Below, piece by piece: positions 62,154-64,000 of a stretch of DNA of 64,000 bases. The translations under genes and the position numbers were made by a program. Source of the stretch: Physcomitrium patens (Eukaryota; Streptophyta; Bryopsida; Funariales; Funariaceae); the NCBI RefSeq assembly GCF_000002425.4, contig NC_037273.1, positions 8,942,388 through 9,006,387 on the forward strand, in the 5' to 3' direction. The notes under the pieces were generated by a model. It searched no databases and had not been told where the DNA came from. It saw nothing but the letters and a program-made list of their open reading frames with translations. Position 1 is the stretch's first letter. Every line of letters starts with the position of its first letter.

Positions 62154-64000
62154 ATGGCATCTTTTGAAGGTGAGAGGGCTAGAGTCACTAATAAGTTTAA
62201 TGGCGAGAACTTCAATCTTTGGAAGTTCAAAATTGAGATGCTTCTAGCTTCCTTGGACATTTAGAAGATTGTAGAGGGCACCAAGGAGACTCCACCCTTC
62301 GATGCGGACTCCAAAGTTAAGATTGAGTATTTAAAAAGCATTCATTTGACTATGTGCGCTAACGGATTGAATTTGGTGGATAGTCCACTCCGGCACATCA
62401 AAGTTTACAAATGATCCTTCGAGGCATGGAACATGCTTTGTAACATCTACAAATCGAAAAGCTTGTTCAGCATCCTTTTCATTTGACGCAAGTTCTTTGG
62501 TGCTAAGATGCAAGAAAAGGAGGATTTATTGGATCATATTAACAAGGTGAAAGTACTTGCCAAAAAATTAGTTTGTTTTGAGGTGCCCATGAGAGATGAA
62601 GATGTGGTCATAACCTTGCTTGCAATCTTGCAATCATCTTTTAACAACTTGATCACCGACTTGGAGACCATGCCCATCAAAGAACTCACCATGGAGTTTG
62701 TGATGGCACGGTTGATGCATGAGATGACCAAGAGGAAGGAGAAGGAATGCCAAGGTGAGGATATCGCCATGGTATTACGTCAAGACAAGGGCAACAATCT
62801 ATCCACATGCAAAAATATCAAGACTTGTTACTATTGTGGCAAACTGGGCTACATTGCATGCTTTAGCTTCAAAACCAAATACAACAACAAGGAGAAGGTG
62901 GATGCCAAAAACACCAAGGATGATGATTGCGATTATGAATTTGTAATCCAAGATAAAGTATATTCTAAGGCCATATACAAGTGGAACATGGACTCAAGAG
63001 CTTCGAAACATATGACTTCTCATTGGGAGGCATTCCATACTTATGAGATAATTTTCAAACGAAATGTGTATTTTGGTGATAATAGGATTGTGGAGGCCAT
63101 TGGCATGGACTCTATTGTTGTGGAAGTGGTGGTGAAAGGAATAACCATAGGATTCAAATCATGGAGGTGTTCCATATGTCCAAGTTGCAAGTAAACTTGC
63201 TTTTGGTGAACAAACTCGTATCAAGTGGGTTGAAGGTACATTTCAACGTAGATGGATGTATTGTGTGTGCACCAAGTCGAGAGTTTATTGCAAGAGTGCC
63301 ACGTAAAGGCAACTTGCACCAAATCATGTTTTCAAAGGTGTACATCAAAGATGTGATAAATAAGGCATAATTTCTATTAAATCAAGAGGCATTGGAGCTT
63401 TGGCATCATGGACTTGGTCATTTCAACGTGAAACGAATGTGTGCACTCTAAAACATGGTGAATGGCATGGACCTTGGCAAATCTCCATGTTCCACATTGG
63501 ATTTAATTTATGAAGGATGCATCAAGGACAAATACTATAGAATAATTTTTTTAGAGATGAGACAAGGCATGCCACCAAAATTCTTGAGATTGTACATTTG
63601 GATGTCTATGGTCCCATGAAGACCACATCTTTTGGTCGTGGAAGATATTTCTTGACCTTCATTGATGATTTTTCAAAAAAAGTGTGGATATACATCTTGA
63701 AATCGAAGAGCAAGTATTTGGAGAGATTCAAGGAATTAAAGGTACTTGTGGAAATCCAACCAGAGTATAAAATCAAGGTATTTTTATCGAACAATGATAG
63801 TAAGTATATTTCCAAGGGATTTGGGTGCTTTTTGAAGAAACATGGCATCAAAAAGTAAACATCCACCTCATACATGCCTCAACAAAATGGAGAGGCGGAG
63901 CATGCAAATGGTACCATTATAGAGATGGCAAGGAGCATACTCTATGCACAATATTTCAAGCTTGAGTTTTGGGCAGAGGTGATTGTGAACAGAGTGTACA
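62154..64000 (+). mobile_element. Decayed Copia (Ty1) retrotransposon, gag to integrase, cut by the window end
   Basis: The gag begins at ATG 62154 (MASFEGERARVTNKFNGENF) and is broken by TAG 62262-62264, TGA 62412-62414 and TGA 62484-62486. A long open part (62508-63194) holds the zinc knuckle CYYCGKLGYIACF, in which the family His is Tyr, and the protease site WNMDSRASKHMTS, where DSGA-type is expected. Integrase follows: ELWHHGLGHFNVKR near 63397, stops at 63368 and in the CAL-NMVNGM segment, a frameshift before the RHATKILEIV segment, then DVYGPMKTTSF. The second catalytic Asp appears as Asn (LSNNDSKY). A stop interrupts the region at 63856-63858, and the PQQNGEAEHANG motif near 63885 keeps a Glu. 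Reverse transcriptase would lie beyond 64000. The copy cannot be active. Confidence 0.9.

Overview
The window is nuclear DNA of a land plant. It has plant-only gene families (an X8 callose-binding protein, an FBH-type bHLH factor, a ProT amino-acid permease, a MUT9-like kinase exon), many GT-AG introns, very AT-rich intergenic DNA and decayed LTR retrotransposons. The gene style fits a bryophyte, most likely a moss, but that placement is inference. No prokaryotic operon, CRISPR array, rRNA or convincing tRNA was seen.

Layout. 1-8.9 kb is AT-rich, with a decayed minus-strand coding relic ending in a zinc ribbon (3.4-4.1 kb) and a decayed Gypsy polyprotein (5.4-7.5 kb). 8.9-14.6 kb is richer in GC but holds no gene I can name. 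15.2-16.6 kb is an intact X8/GPI-anchor gene (+, 4 exons). 20.6-21.9 kb is an intact RNA polymerase III subunit RPC9 gene (+, 4 exons, the first carrying only 8 coding bases). 26.8-31.0 kb is a quiescin sulfhydryl oxidase gene (-, 12 exons). Every exon joins in phase, but the thioredoxin-domain CxxC is replaced by Ser-Pro-Pro-Ser. 38.3-40.3 kb is a ProT-like transporter broken by two in-frame stops and a homopolymer frameshift. 41.1-44.0 kb is an intact eIF2B-beta gene (-, 9 exons), divergent from a possible 65-residue microprotein gene at 44.9-45.1 kb (+). 47.5-49.3 kb is an FBH-family bHLH gene (-) with an unresolved N-terminal exon. 51.9-52.9 kb is a 1.0-kb element with ~50-bp terminal inverted repeats. 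55.2-55.5 kb is a second Gypsy scrap. 56.7-58.0 kb is a nest of imperfect duplications with telomere-like blocks. 59.75-59.91 kb is one stray exon of a MUT9-like kinase. 61.6-64.0 kb is a decayed Copia element, running off the end, preceded by a six-unit 50-bp tandem array.

The genes are unrelated housekeeping or plant-specific genes (translation initiation, Pol III transcription, oxidative protein folding, cell-wall callose binding, transcriptional control, amino-acid transport), each apparently with its own promoter. I found no clearly new multi-gene system. The observations most worth following are the QSOX with a serine-substituted thioredoxin site, the broken ProT gene, the isolated kinase exon, the inverted-repeat element and the unassigned microprotein.
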